Source: Virgibacillus sp. AGTR
GTDB taxonomy: Bacteria; Bacillota; Bacilli; Bacillales; Amphibacillaceae
Assembly (NCBI RefSeq): GCF_016919725.2
Contig: NZ_JAJERH010000017.1
Location: forward strand, 1-60,572
Length of the DNA: 60,572 nt
Reading direction: 5' to 3'
How positions within the stretch are numbered: position 1 is the first letter of the stretch; the number at the start of each line of letters is the position of its first letter. Positions 21,517 through 30,050 of this stretch are shown here, piece after piece. Below the pieces are notes generated by a model, which was given only the letters and a program-made list of their open reading frames with translations, was not told the origin of the DNA and did no database searches. A program made the translations under genes and the position numbers.

Positions 21517-22050
21517 ATGGCTAAATTAACTGCAAAACAAGAGTTATTCTGTCAGGAATACATTATTGATTTAAATGCTACTCAGGCAGCTATTAGGGCA
21601 GGCTATAGTGAGAAAACAGCTAGGCAGACTGCTGCAAGACTGTTAACAAAAGCTAACATTTCCGCGCGTGTGAAAGAATTAAAAGATAAAAGAGCTGAAA
21701 AACTGGAGTTAGATGCTTACTGGGTCTTAAAACGGTTAAAAGAGATTTCGGATAGATCTATGCAGCAAGAACCTGTTATGCAATGGGATCCCAATTTAGG
21801 TGAAATGGTTGAAACTGGTGAATATCAGTTTGATAGTAACGGAGCTAATAAAGCCACTGAATTAATTGGTAAGCATATTGGTATGTTTGATCCTAAGTTA
21901 AAATTACAGCTTGAAGCACTTCAAATTAAGAATGATAAAACGAAGAAAGAAACGGAGTTCATCGAGGAACGCACTAAGCTTATTAAAGGTGAGAAGAAAG
22001 ATACTAGCTTGCTAGATGTTCTAATAGATGCGGTGACGGATGATGAATAA
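21517..22050 (+). CDS. terS: Terminase small subunit
   Basis: The 177-aa protein begins MAKLTAKQELFCQEYIIDLN and NATQAAIRAGYSEKTARQTA, the signature of the terminase_2 (TerS) family; this helix-turn-helix recognises the packaging site. The C-terminal half is helical, for oligomer formation and binding of TerL. The stop overlaps the TerL start by 11 nt. Confidence 0.95.
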   Translation: MAKLTAKQELFCQEYIIDLNATQAAIRAGYSEKTARQTAARLLTKANISARVKELKDKRAEKLELDAYWVLKRLKEISDRSMQQEPVMQWDPNLGEMVETGEYQFDSNGANKATELIGKHIGMFDPKLKLQLEALQIKNDKTKKETEFIEERTKLIKGEKKDTSLLDVLIDAVTDDE

Positions 22051-23317
22051 GAAAATAAAGTTATCGCCTAAGCAAAAACAGCTAGTAAAGCAACCGTTTG
22101 ATGTTGGTTTAGAAGTGGAGGAAGGAACGCCACGTTCTGGTAAAACAACAGGCGTACATTTTCGGTTAGCGTATCTTTATACCATTTCAAGAGATACAAA
22201 CCATTTAGTTAGTGCCTATAATCAGGAACAAGCTTTCAGGCTATTTATTGACGGTGATGGAACTGGGTTAATGCATATATTCGGTGATCTAGCAAAAATC
22301 AAGCATGATGAACATGGGGATCACTTAGAGATTCATACTCCTAAAGGCGTTAAAAAGGTTTATTACAAAGGTGGAGCCAAAGCAAATAGTGTTGGTGCTA
22401 TTACTGGTATGTCACTAGGTTCTGTGGCATTTGGGGAAATCAATTTACTTCATATGTCATTCATACAGGAATGTTTTAGACGAACAATGGCAGCACAGGA
22501 TAGATATCATATTGCAGACCTTAATCCACCAGCTCCTAATCATCCGGTTATTAAAGAAGTATTCGATGTACAAAATACACGATGGACTCATTGGACCATC
22601 GAAGATAACCCAATAATTAGCGAAGAACGAAAACAAGAAATCTATGAAACCCTTAAAAAGAATCCGTATTTGCTAGATCGTGACTGGTTTGGAAAAAGAG
22701 TAATGCCAGAGGGCGTTATCTATTCCATGTTTAATCCAGCCATTAATCAGATTCCTTCTTTGCTAGGGAAACCATATGAAATGTACTTTGAAGCTGATGG
22801 TGGGCAATCAGATGCTACTTCATGTAGCTGTAATATCGTTACATTGTATGATGGTAAATTTAGATTGAATCGGGTAGCTAACTACTATCATTCTGGTGCT
22901 GAAACAGGACAAGTAAAAGCCATGAGTACCTATGCCAAAGAGATTAAAGAGTTTATTCATTGGTGTGTTGAAAAGTTTGAAATGAGATTCACAGACGTAT
23001 TTGTGGATCCTGCCTGTAAATCATTAAGAGAAGAGCTTCATAAAATCCAAATTGATACAGCAAGGGCAGATAACAACGCCTCAGATGCGAAAAAACAGGG
23101 TGGAGGTATTGAGGTTGGTATAGAGCGATTCCAGAACTCTATGACTAATGAACAATTCTTCTTAGTAGAGACGGATAAATATGATCATTACAACTTTATT
23201 AAAGAAATTGGCATGTATGTACGTGATGATAACGGTAATCCAATAGATGACTGGAACCATGCGCTGGATGAGGCAAGATATGCCAACAATTACTTTTATA
23301 AAAATTACGTGTTGTAG
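22040..23317 (+). CDS. terL: Terminase large subunit (PBSX family)
   Basis: The 425-aa motor packages DNA and cuts it. The ATPase Walker A is GTPRSGKTT (about residues 29-37); a GEINLL segment near 133 holds the Walker B region. The nuclease half starts about residue 245 with EADGGQSDATSCSC and later VFVDPACKSL and DDWNHALDEARYA, whose Asp residues hold the metals. Length fits PBSX-type terminases. No intein or insertion is present. Confidence 0.95.
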   Translation: MMNKKIKLSPKQKQLVKQPFDVGLEVEEGTPRSGKTTGVHFRLAYLYTISRDTNHLVSAYNQEQAFRLFIDGDGTGLMHIFGDLAKIKHDEHGDHLEIHTPKGVKKVYYKGGAKANSVGAITGMSLGSVAFGEINLLHMSFIQECFRRTMAAQDRYHIADLNPPAPNHPVIKEVFDVQNTRWTHWTIEDNPIISEERKQEIYETLKKNPYLLDRDWFGKRVMPEGVIYSMFNPAINQIPSLLGKPYEMYFEADGGQSDATSCSCNIVTLYDGKFRLNRVANYYHSGAETGQVKAMSTYAKEIKEFIHWCVEKFEMRFTDVFVDPACKSLREELHKIQIDTARADNNASDAKKQGGGIEVGIERFQNSMTNEQFFLVETDKYDHYNFIKEIGMYVRDDNGNPIDDWNHALDEARYANNYFYKNYVL

Positions 23318-23328
23318 GTGGTGAGGCG

Positions 23329-24825
23329 ATGTTCAAGCGGTTTATAGCAAAGGTGAGGGAGGTGCTCTATAAGATGAATTTGATTAAAGGTATTAAAAAG
23401 CTTTCTGATACGAAAGACGTGTACATGAATGAAGAAATGTATAATGCTATTGAAAAATGGAATTGTTTATACAAAGGCTATTTCGAAGAGATACACAAAG
23501 TTTTTTATCATACTATTGATGGCAAGAAAACAAGAACGATGCACTCGCTTAATATGCCAAAAGTTATTTCTGAGGAAATGGCATCGTTAGTGTATAACGA
23601 AAAATGCGAGATCAGCATAAGTGATGAGTCTCTTTCTGATTTTATCAAAGAAGTGTTTAAGAACAACAAATTTGATAAGAACTTTCAAGATTATCTTGAA
23701 TACAACTTTGCTCTTGGTGGCATGGTTATAAAACCTTACGTAAAAGACAATCAAATAAAACTATCATTTGTAACTGCTGATTGCTTCATCCCCTTATCTT
23801 GGGATAACAAAGGGGTTTACGAAGGTGTTTTCATAAATCAGTTTGTTAAAAATAACAAGTATTACACACATTTAGAATGGCATACATGGGAAGCTGACAC
23901 ACTAATTATTCAAAATACCTTACATGTCAGTGATACTAAAGGAGAATTAGGAGTTGATATTACAGGTCGCTTTGATGATTTTTTCCCTGGTGTTGCAATA
24001 AAAGCAGTATTTCCTATTAAAAAGGAGAAGAAAGCAAACTCATTTGTGTATTTCAAACCTAATATTGCTAATAACATCGATACTCAAAGCCCATTGGGTA
24101 TTTCTTTATTTGCTAACGCTGTCGATACTTTAAAAACAATAGATACCCAATTCGATAGCTTTAATAGGGAATTTAGGCTTGGGAAAAAACGTATTATCGT
24201 ACCAGCTCAGATGGTAAAAACAACGGTAGATCCAAACACACAGGAAATTCACCGTTACTTTGATCCAGAGGACGAAACATACGAGGCTTTTAAATTCGGT
24301 GATCCGGAAGAAAGTCCTGTAAAAGATATTAAAGTTGAATTGCGAGTGGATGAACATATATCAGCTATAAACGCTAATCTAAACTACTTAGCGATGCAAA
24401 CAGGTTTTAGCGCAGGTACATTTACTTTTGATGGACAGAGCATGAAAACAGCAACAGAGGTTGTAAGTGAACAATCAAAAACATTCAAATCTAAAAAATC
24501 ACATGAAACGATTATCGAGGCTGGAATACATGAATTAATTGAATCAATCGTTCAAATAGCAGAACAATATAAAATTTATACAGCACCAGAAAATATTGAA
24601 GTTACAGTGGCATTTGATGATTCTGTTGCTGAGGACAAAAACGCTGAAATAGCTAAACAAATTCAAATGATAAATAATAAGTTGAATTCACGTAAGCGAG
24701 CGATCATGAAAATACATGGATTGGGTGAAACAGAAGCCGAGGAATTACTTGCAGAGATTAACGAGGAAAATAAGACAGCTACAGCAGAAGAAATGGACTT
24801 CTTCGGAACTGGTGGTGGAAAATAG
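23329..24825 (+). CDS. Portal protein (A118/SPP1 gp6-like)
   Basis: The 498-aa protein forms the ring through which DNA enters the head. Family features include NMPKVISEEMASLVYNEKCEI (about residues 69-89), FALGGMVIKPYV and FTFDGQSMKTATEVVSEQSK (about 364-383). It follows TerL by 11 nt and is followed by the MuF-like gene, the standard packaging order. Confidence 0.92.
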   Translation: MFKRFIAKVREVLYKMNLIKGIKKLSDTKDVYMNEEMYNAIEKWNCLYKGYFEEIHKVFYHTIDGKKTRTMHSLNMPKVISEEMASLVYNEKCEISISDESLSDFIKEVFKNNKFDKNFQDYLEYNFALGGMVIKPYVKDNQIKLSFVTADCFIPLSWDNKGVYEGVFINQFVKNNKYYTHLEWHTWEADTLIIQNTLHVSDTKGELGVDITGRFDDFFPGVAIKAVFPIKKEKKANSFVYFKPNIANNIDTQSPLGISLFANAVDTLKTIDTQFDSFNREFRLGKKRIIVPAQMVKTTVDPNTQEIHRYFDPEDETYEAFKFGDPEESPVKDIKVELRVDEHISAINANLNYLAMQTGFSAGTFTFDGQSMKTATEVVSEQSKTFKSKKSHETIIEAGIHELIESIVQIAEQYKIYTAPENIEVTVAFDDSVAEDKNAEIAKQIQMINNKLNSRKRAIMKIHGLGETEAEELLAEINEENKTATAEEMDFFGTGGGK

Positions 24826-24941
24826 TGAACAAAATACCTAGTTTGGATGTTGGAACTAACCTTGTAAAGAGAGGTGGTTTAGCATTAATTTATAAAGGCG
24901 AAAGAGTGATCCCGTTAAAAGATGTGAAAAGGCATGAATAA
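24825..24941 (+). CDS. Stand-alone copy of the tape-measure C-terminal motif (38 aa)
   Basis: A GTG frame overlapping the portal stop by one base encodes KIPSLDVGTNLVKRGGLALI followed by YKGERVIPLKDVKRHE. The tape measure protein carries KIPSLDVGTNFVAKDGLAMI then HKGEAVVPKKYNP at 33538-33640, so the short protein is clearly the same motif on its own. DNA similarity is visible too (GATGTTGGAACTAAC against GATGTTGGTACAAAC). The function is unknown; in tape measure proteins the motif lies at the C-terminal end. GGTGGTGGAAAATA gives a weak ribosome site, so coupling to the portal gene is likely. Confidence 0.7.
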   Translation: MNKIPSLDVGTNLVKRGGLALIYKGERVIPLKDVKRHE

Positions 24942-26031
24942 GCGTAAATTACAGAAGCTATCTAAGCCAGTCACAGACGTTTATTTAGTTATCGAGGAAC
25001 AAATACTCTTGAACATAGCGAAACGCCTTAAAAAGTATGATTCTGTGCTGAATAATGACATAGAATCATGGCAGTTGAATGCATTGAATGAAATAGAGTC
25101 ACTAAACAAGCAAAATATTGAGCTACTAAGAAAGCATTCTGGTAAAACAAGTGAAGAGATTATGAAAGCTATAGAAAAGGCTGGGTATGGATCATTATTA
25201 GACATTGAGCCAATGCTAGAAGATGGAGCTAAAAGAGGTAAGCTTAATAAAGTGCCCCCTGTTAAAGAAAGCAGTTCATTGCTACAGGTCTTAGAAGGTT
25301 ATGAGAGACAAGCCAAGAACAGCTTTAATTTAGTTAATTCAACTATGCTAGATCAATCAAGAATAATATATTTAGACATTATTAATCAAACTACAGGCGA
25401 GGTTTTAGCAGGAGTAACTACAGCTCAACAAGCATTGAGAAAAACAGCCAGTAAATGGGCTGAACAAGGTGTTCCGGCGTTAATTGATAAAAAGGGGCGG
25501 CAATGGTCTACGGAAGCTTATACAAGTATGGTAATGCGTTCAACAAGTAACGATGTAGCCAATGGAATGCAAGATACTAGATTTAATGAATATGGTGTTG
25601 ATCTAGTGGAAATCAGCTCACATGCAGGAGCCAGACCATTATGCGAACCATATCAAGGGCGTATCTTTAGTAGAAGTGGTAACAGCGAGAAATATCCAAC
25701 TTTATCAGAAACCAGTATTGGGCATCCTGCTGGTTTATTTGGTGTGAATTGTGGTCATGTTAAGTATCCTTATTTTGAAGGAATGAAAAAAACATATCAT
25801 CCTTATGACCAAGAAACTAATGATAAGCAATACGAAAGTAGTCAAAAGCAGCGTTATCTGGAAAGACGTATTCGTTATGCAAAACGTGAGGAAATGATGC
25901 TTAACGAATTAGGGGATAAAGAAGGTGCTGAGATAGCAAGGCGTAAGGTACTGGATAGACAAGCGAATATAAGAAACTTTATTAACGAAACTAATCGTAC
26001 CAGAAGGTATGACAGGGAGCAGGTGAGATAA
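24934..26031 (+). CDS. Minor capsid protein with MuF-like domain (phage minor capsid protein 2)
   Basis: The 365-aa product has a helical N-terminal half and a C-terminal part with SSHAGARPLCEPYQGRIFSR (about residues 228-247), SIGHPAGLFGVNCGHVKYPY and then a basic coiled tail. These are hallmarks of the phage minor capsid protein 2/MuF group, which sits inside the head near the portal and may enter the cell with the DNA. It overlaps the 38-aa gene by 8 nt. No extra C-terminal toxin or enzyme domain is present. Confidence 0.9.
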   Translation: MNKRKLQKLSKPVTDVYLVIEEQILLNIAKRLKKYDSVLNNDIESWQLNALNEIESLNKQNIELLRKHSGKTSEEIMKAIEKAGYGSLLDIEPMLEDGAKRGKLNKVPPVKESSSLLQVLEGYERQAKNSFNLVNSTMLDQSRIIYLDIINQTTGEVLAGVTTAQQALRKTASKWAEQGVPALIDKKGRQWSTEAYTSMVMRSTSNDVANGMQDTRFNEYGVDLVEISSHAGARPLCEPYQGRIFSRSGNSEKYPTLSETSIGHPAGLFGVNCGHVKYPYFEGMKKTYHPYDQETNDKQYESSQKQRYLERRIRYAKREEMMLNELGDKEGAEIARRKVLDRQANIRNFINETNRTRRYDREQVR

Positions 26032-26153
26032 TGGGTAAGAAAGTAAAGGAACTAGAAGAAAAGGTAGGACATTTGGAAAATATGTTGCTGACCTTAGCTA
26101 AAAAAGTGCATGACCTAGAGAATAAAGATAAAGAACCTAAATACTTTGGTTAG
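26031..26153 (+). CDS. Small coiled-coil phage protein (40 aa)
   Basis: The start overlaps the MuF stop by one base (TAATG), with GGAGCAGGTGAGA upstream. The product (GKKVKELEEKVGHLENMLLT, then HDLENKDKEPKYFG) is a single heptad coiled coil. Short coil proteins of this type occur beside scaffold genes in related phages. Confidence 0.7.
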   Translation: MGKKVKELEEKVGHLENMLLTLAKKVHDLENKDKEPKYFG

Positions 26154-26231
26154 ATTGTCCTTAGCATGACATAAAAAGGCTTTTTTATTATGCCTTTTAT
26201 CTGTTAGGCGTTAAAGAGACAGAAGGACAAT
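26154..26231 (+). promoter_or_regulatory. Structured leader of the scaffold-capsid genes
   Basis: ATTGTCCTT (26154-26162) pairs perfectly with AAGGACAAT (26223-26231). Inside lies a second hairpin, AAAAGGC (26174-26180) with GCCTTTT (26192-26198), and a T-run. The inner stem could attenuate transcription and the outer one could stabilise the downstream message that encodes scaffold and capsid. Confidence 0.5.
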
Positions 26232-26255
26232 TATCCGTAATGGAGGGAAATATAA

Positions 26256-26894
26256 ATGCTTAAATTTTTACCGTTAAACTTACAATTCTTTGCCGATGGA
26301 GGCGAGGGAACAGATGAGGGCGACCAGCAAGCTGACAACCAAGCTGGAGGAAATAACCAACAACAGGACCAAACACAAGATAAATCGGGTACTGATTCCC
26401 AACAATCAGAGGACAAAACTTTCTCTCAAGAGGATGTTAACAACCTTGTTGCTAGAGAAACAAAGAAGCAACAGGAAAAGCTATTGAAACAATTAGGTGT
26501 CAATGAGTTCAAGGATGCTAAAGAAGGTATGAAGCAATTTAAAGAATGGCAGGAAAGCCAAAAGACAGAGCAAGAAAAGTTGAATGAGAAGTTAACCACA
26601 TTCGAATCTCAAATCAATGAAAAGGATGCTACCATTTCAGATTTGCAAGCAGAAAATGAAGCTATCAAAGCAGGTATCACAGATGAAAAGAATTTGGAAG
26701 CTGTCATTACATTAGCTAAGACCAAGGTTAATGATGATGTGGATATCAAAGAAGCTATTAAGCAAGTAGTAGAAGATTATCCGCATTTTGCAGGAAAACA
26801 AGATGAAGAAGAATCTAAGCCGTCTTTTACGACTGCAAAACACCAACAGCAAGGTAAATTAGATGCCTTTGCACAAACATTATTAGGAAAATAG
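26256..26894 (+). CDS. Capsid scaffold protein with a Prp-type N-terminal cleavage motif
   Basis: The 212-aa protein is acidic and Gln-rich after the start, then a long coiled coil (about residues 60-145), the build of a phage scaffold. It begins MLKFLPLNLQFFADGG. The LNLQFFA motif is the one that Firmicutes use in ribosomal protein L27 precursors and that Staphylococcus phage 80alpha uses in its scaffold and capsid proteins, where the host protease Prp removes the N-terminus. The same processing is likely here. GGAGGG lies 9 nt before the ATG. The capsid gene follows 11 nt later. Confidence 0.9.
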   Translation: MLKFLPLNLQFFADGGEGTDEGDQQADNQAGGNNQQQDQTQDKSGTDSQQSEDKTFSQEDVNNLVARETKKQQEKLLKQLGVNEFKDAKEGMKQFKEWQESQKTEQEKLNEKLTTFESQINEKDATISDLQAENEAIKAGITDEKNLEAVITLAKTKVNDDVDIKEAIKQVVEDYPHFAGKQDEEESKPSFTTAKHQQQGKLDAFAQTLLGK

Positions 26895-26905
26895 GAGATG
26901 ATAAC

Positions 26906-27805
26906 ATGCCAAATGCTATTAACTATGCACAAAAGTATCAAACTGAATTAGACCAAGTAATTAAGCAAGCTACACTAACAAATGACCTTGAAACACCAAG
27001 TGTGAATTGGATGGGGGCAAGAACTTTCCATGTTCCTTCTCTAGCTGTTTCTGGGTACAAACAGCATAGCCGTAATGGTGGATTTAACCGAGGTTCCGTT
27101 AATGTAACTCATGAACCATATACACTACAATTTGATCGTGATGTAGAATTTTTTGTTGATCAAATGGATGTAGACGAGTCTAATCAAGCAGCGAGTGCAG
27201 CTAACGTAACTAGAGTTTTTCTAAATGAAAATGCTGGTCCTGAAATAGATGCTTACCGTTTTTCTAAATTAGCAGCTAAAGCGAAAGATGTTGGTCAGGA
27301 TACGGCTGAAAATGTAACTGAAGGCACACCAAAAGACGTATTTGATCGTTTAAAGGCGGATATTAAAAAAGTTCGTAAATACGGAACCGCTAACCTCAAG
27401 GTCTATGTATCTACAGATGTAATGGATGCTGTGGAATCTTATAAAGAGGGGAAAGGTAACTTCTCATTACAGAATGAAAATACAAACATTGAAACAAGAG
27501 TAACAGTTATAGATGGTGTAAAACTTATAGAAGTATTCGATGTAGATCGTTTTCATACTGCATTTGATTTTACAGATGGTTTTGTTCCAGCAGTAGATGC
27601 ACAACAATTGAATTGGATAATTGTTTATCGTGGAGCTGTTATTGCAAAAGCAAAGCTAAATTCCGTTTATTTATTTCAACCAGGTCAACATACAGAAGGC
27701 GATGGATACCTATACCAAAATCGTTTGTATCATGATCTGTTCGTACTAAAAAATCAAGCTAAGGGTGTAGTTGTATCCAATAAAGCACCTGATACAGGCG
27801 CATAA
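26906..27805 (+). CDS. Major capsid protein
   Basis: The 299-aa protein assembles the head. It follows the scaffold and matches A118-like capsid proteins in pattern: INYAQKYQTELDQVIKQATL at the N-terminus, KLNSVYLFQPGQHTEGDGYL and YQNRLYHDLFVLKNQAKGV near the end. An HK97-type fold is expected from the family. Unlike the scaffold it lacks the LNLQFFA motif. GGAGATGATAAC precedes the ATG. Confidence 0.92.
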   Translation: MPNAINYAQKYQTELDQVIKQATLTNDLETPSVNWMGARTFHVPSLAVSGYKQHSRNGGFNRGSVNVTHEPYTLQFDRDVEFFVDQMDVDESNQAASAANVTRVFLNENAGPEIDAYRFSKLAAKAKDVGQDTAENVTEGTPKDVFDRLKADIKKVRKYGTANLKVYVSTDVMDAVESYKEGKGNFSLQNENTNIETRVTVIDGVKLIEVFDVDRFHTAFDFTDGFVPAVDAQQLNWIIVYRGAVIAKAKLNSVYLFQPGQHTEGDGYLYQNRLYHDLFVLKNQAKGVVVSNKAPDTGA

Positions 27806-27822
27806 TAGAGGGGGAATAGAAA

Positions 27823-28080
27823 TTGATTTTACGTAAAGAAAATGTTGTTCTAAAAGAGGAAGATAATGGAAAAATTAAAGAACTTAAAGCAATGGGGTAT
27901 CAGGAGACTGATGAACATGGAAAAGTTAAAGGAAAGGAATCAAAAACTGTTGCTGATGCTACCCATAAGAAAACATTAAATGAAAATAAGGCATTAAAAG
28001 AAGAAATCAAGACACTTAAAGAAGAAAACGCAGCATTAAAGAAAGAATTGGAAGAAGATAAAAAGGCATCCTCTAAATAA
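27823..28080 (+). CDS. Small head-region coiled-coil protein (85 aa)
   Basis: A TTG start follows GAGGGGG. The N-terminal part (RKENVVLKEEDNGKIKELKA) is followed by a Lys/Glu coiled coil to the end (EEIKTLKEENAALKKELEED). It lies between capsid and first connector, where similar phages encode a short Rho-N-like or head-fibre-like protein. No domain is certain. Confidence 0.75.
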   Translation: MILRKENVVLKEEDNGKIKELKAMGYQETDEHGKVKGKESKTVADATHKKTLNENKALKEEIKTLKEENAALKKELEEDKKASSK

Positions 28081-28093
28081 GGGGGGTGCTTTT

Positions 28094-28501
28094 ATGTATA
28101 TTGATAAAACCTATTATATAGACGATTTCTTAGGCGAATCTGTAGAAGATGAAGAGACACTAGACCGTTATATCAAGCGCGCCAGCGAGGTTATAGATCA
28201 AGTAACTAATTACAAGATCCAGATGAAAGGGTTTGATAGTTACATTCCTTTTATTCAAGAGCAGATCAAGAAATCTACTGCTGCACAGGTTGAATTTTAT
28301 GCCGAAAAGGGTGGAGTTTCAGCAATAGATGCAGGAACAGAAAGCGAACTTACTAGTGTAAGCATCGACTCCTTTTCATATCAAGATGGAGGGGCAAGTA
28401 ATAGTGGAAACGCTAGCAAGCAATCAAAGCGAGTAAGTCCTTCTGCCTTAGAATATCTCAAAATTACAGGGTTGCTTTACACTGGATTGGATGTGCGCTA
28501 A
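28094..28501 (+). CDS. Head-tail connector protein (135 aa)
   Basis: The product begins MYIDKTYYIDDFLGESVEDE and includes DRYIKRASEVIDQVTNYKIQ, the helical pattern of gp6/gp15-type head completion proteins that extend the portal. A Ser/Asn-rich loop follows. Position directly after the capsid genes supports this call. Confidence 0.8.
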   Translation: MYIDKTYYIDDFLGESVEDEETLDRYIKRASEVIDQVTNYKIQMKGFDSYIPFIQEQIKKSTAAQVEFYAEKGGVSAIDAGTESELTSVSIDSFSYQDGGASNSGNASKQSKRVSPSALEYLKITGLLYTGLDVR

Positions 28502-28503
28502 CT

Positions 28504-28845
28504 ATGGCAATTATTAAACAAATTCCTAAAAAATTGCTAGTACATTCCGTTAAATATCAGCCTTTGATTGGCAATGATGGTTGGAACAATGAATACGGCG
28601 AGGAAATAACCATTAACCATGTACGTGTTGTTCCTATAACCTCTATGAATAGAAGTTCGAATAGTGAGGGGAAACAGGCGAATCATACGGTTATTATAGA
28701 TCGTGTTAATTCATCCTATTTCCCTGATGATGCTAAAGCAGGGGATAAAATAACCTTTAGAGGAACAGGACGAGAAGCAACTCTTGTTAAATACCCGAGT
28801 GCGTTTGATAGTGACCCTCATCACCTAGCAATAGAGGTGATCTAG
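28504..28845 (+). CDS. Putative minor capsid protein 1 (head closure)
   Basis: The 113-aa beta-rich protein (IPKKLLVHSVKYQPLIGNDG, VRVVPITSMNRSS, AGDKITFRGTGREATLVKYP) fits the minor capsid 1 family of A118-like phages, thought to be the head-closure stopper. It starts 2 nt after the connector stop, and its end touches the next start. Confidence 0.82.
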   Translation: MAIIKQIPKKLLVHSVKYQPLIGNDGWNNEYGEEITINHVRVVPITSMNRSSNSEGKQANHTVIIDRVNSSYFPDDAKAGDKITFRGTGREATLVKYPSAFDSDPHHLAIEVI

Positions 28846-29196
28846 TTGTTTAAAGTTAAAGTAGACTTTGATACCAAGAAGGTAAACAAAAAAGTAGATG
28901 ACGCGTTAGGATATGGTCAATTTGTTTTGGATAATCTTGTCTTGAAGGATAGTAATTATTATATTCCTAAAGACTACGGTTATTTAGAGGAAAGCGGAAT
29001 TTCGCATTCGAAAATAGGTGAAGGGGAAGTCGCTTGGGATACACCGTATGCAAGGAAATTGTATTACAATCCACAGTACAACTTTAGTAAGGATAAAAAC
29101 CCTAATGCCAGAGGATTATGGTTTGAAGCATCTAAAGCTGAAAAATTGAAACAATGGCTAGATGAAGCGCAAAAAGCCACTCGATTAAAAATATAG
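28846..29196 (+). CDS. Minor capsid protein 2-like (tail completion)
   Basis: The 116-aa protein (NYYIPKDYGYLEESGISHSK then TPYARKLYYNPQYNFSKDKN and RGLWFEASKAEK) has the pattern of the HK97 gp10/minor capsid 2 family, which seals the head-tail joint. The start codon is TTG at 28846, directly after the preceding TAG, with AGAGGTGATC upstream. Confidence 0.85.
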   Translation: MFKVKVDFDTKKVNKKVDDALGYGQFVLDNLVLKDSNYYIPKDYGYLEESGISHSKIGEGEVAWDTPYARKLYYNPQYNFSKDKNPNARGLWFEASKAEKLKQWLDEAQKATRLKI

Positions 29197-29208
29197 GGGG
29201 TGTAAATA

Positions 29209-29595
29209 ATAGACTTTCTAGAATCATTAAAATCGTATACAGAAGGGTTGTCATTTACACCTTCCGTTGTTGGTATTGGTATGTATAATCAAAAAGGAAA
29301 CAGCATAGCTATACGACCATCGCCAGCCAATATAAACGAGAGATACATGGAAGAGGGGTTAATATACCCTTTTAGCTTTCAGCTATTAGTACATCATCAA
29401 GATAACTTAGAAGGTTATGACATGATTAATCGATTAATGAGCGAATATGAAAACCTATCAAATGGAGCTATCACAAGTCGTGATGGCTCTTTTCGTTTGG
29501 TTTCATTTCAATGTACAACAACACCTAATTTTGTACAAAAGACGAGTTACGGTGTTCTTTGGACTGCCTTATTTGAGGCGGAATTATATATTTAA
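29209..29595 (+). CDS. Minor capsid protein 3-like (tail terminator), probable AUA start
   Basis: The frame encodes DFLESLKSYTEGLSFTPSVV and further to residue 128, with the pattern of the minor capsid 3 family, which acts as tail terminator. No ATG, GTG or TTG is correctly placed. A strong AGGGGGTG (29194-29202 region) stands 7 nt before ATA at 29209, and family members usually start with Met-Asp-hydrophobic at this point. The only standard start, TTG at 29248, has its purine stretch directly against it and would remove 13 residues. I therefore propose ATA as start, noting that it is rare; the gene is otherwise intact. Confidence 0.7.
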   Translation: MDFLESLKSYTEGLSFTPSVVGIGMYNQKGNSIAIRPSPANINERYMEEGLIYPFSFQLLVHHQDNLEGYDMINRLMSEYENLSNGAITSRDGSFRLVSFQCTTTPNFVQKTSYGVLWTALFEAELYI

Positions 29596-29606
29596 GGAGG
29601 ATGAAC

Positions 29607-30050
29607 ATGCCAGAAGGATTCTTATTAAATTCAAAATACAAGATGGAAATTAATATAACGCCTAATGAAGAAACGGAAACATGGGGAAGGTTAGCTAAAG
29701 GTATCACTAGTATGGAGCCAGATCCAAACGAAGAGACTTCTCAGGATAATTATTATGATGGGGATGGTTACGGAGAAACTGATGTTATTGGTGCACAACT
29801 CATTAGTTCATTTTCAGGTCATCGCTATTATGGTGATCCAGCGCAAGACTACATCTATTCAAAGGTGCTTGAAATAGGACCAGCGAGGCGTACCGATTAC
29901 CGTTTAACTTTACCAGATGGATCCACTTTCGAAGGACCATGCACCATAGCAAATATTGTTGGACCCGGTGGGGATGCCATGGCAAAAGGTGAGATTTCAT
30001 TCGAGATACATTTTGCTGGTAAGCCACAATACACAGCGCCTACTCCCTAA
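29607..30050 (+). CDS. Major tail tube protein (short form, 147 aa)
   Basis: The 147-aa product is beta-rich (SKYKMEINITPNEETETWGR, VLEIGPARRTDYRLTLPDGS, GEISFEIHFAGKPQYTAPTP) and lies where the tail tube gene is expected. The ATG at 29607 is chosen since AAGGAGG lies 6 nt upstream; an ATG two codons earlier touches the site. The stop TAA follows CCC, forming a +1 frameshift site that leads into a fibronectin type III domain encoded at 30049-30300, giving a long form of about 230 aa. Confidence 0.9.
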   Translation: MPEGFLLNSKYKMEINITPNEETETWGRLAKGITSMEPDPNEETSQDNYYDGDGYGETDVIGAQLISSFSGHRYYGDPAQDYIYSKVLEIGPARRTDYRLTLPDGSTFEGPCTIANIVGPGGDAMAKGEISFEIHFAGKPQYTAPTP

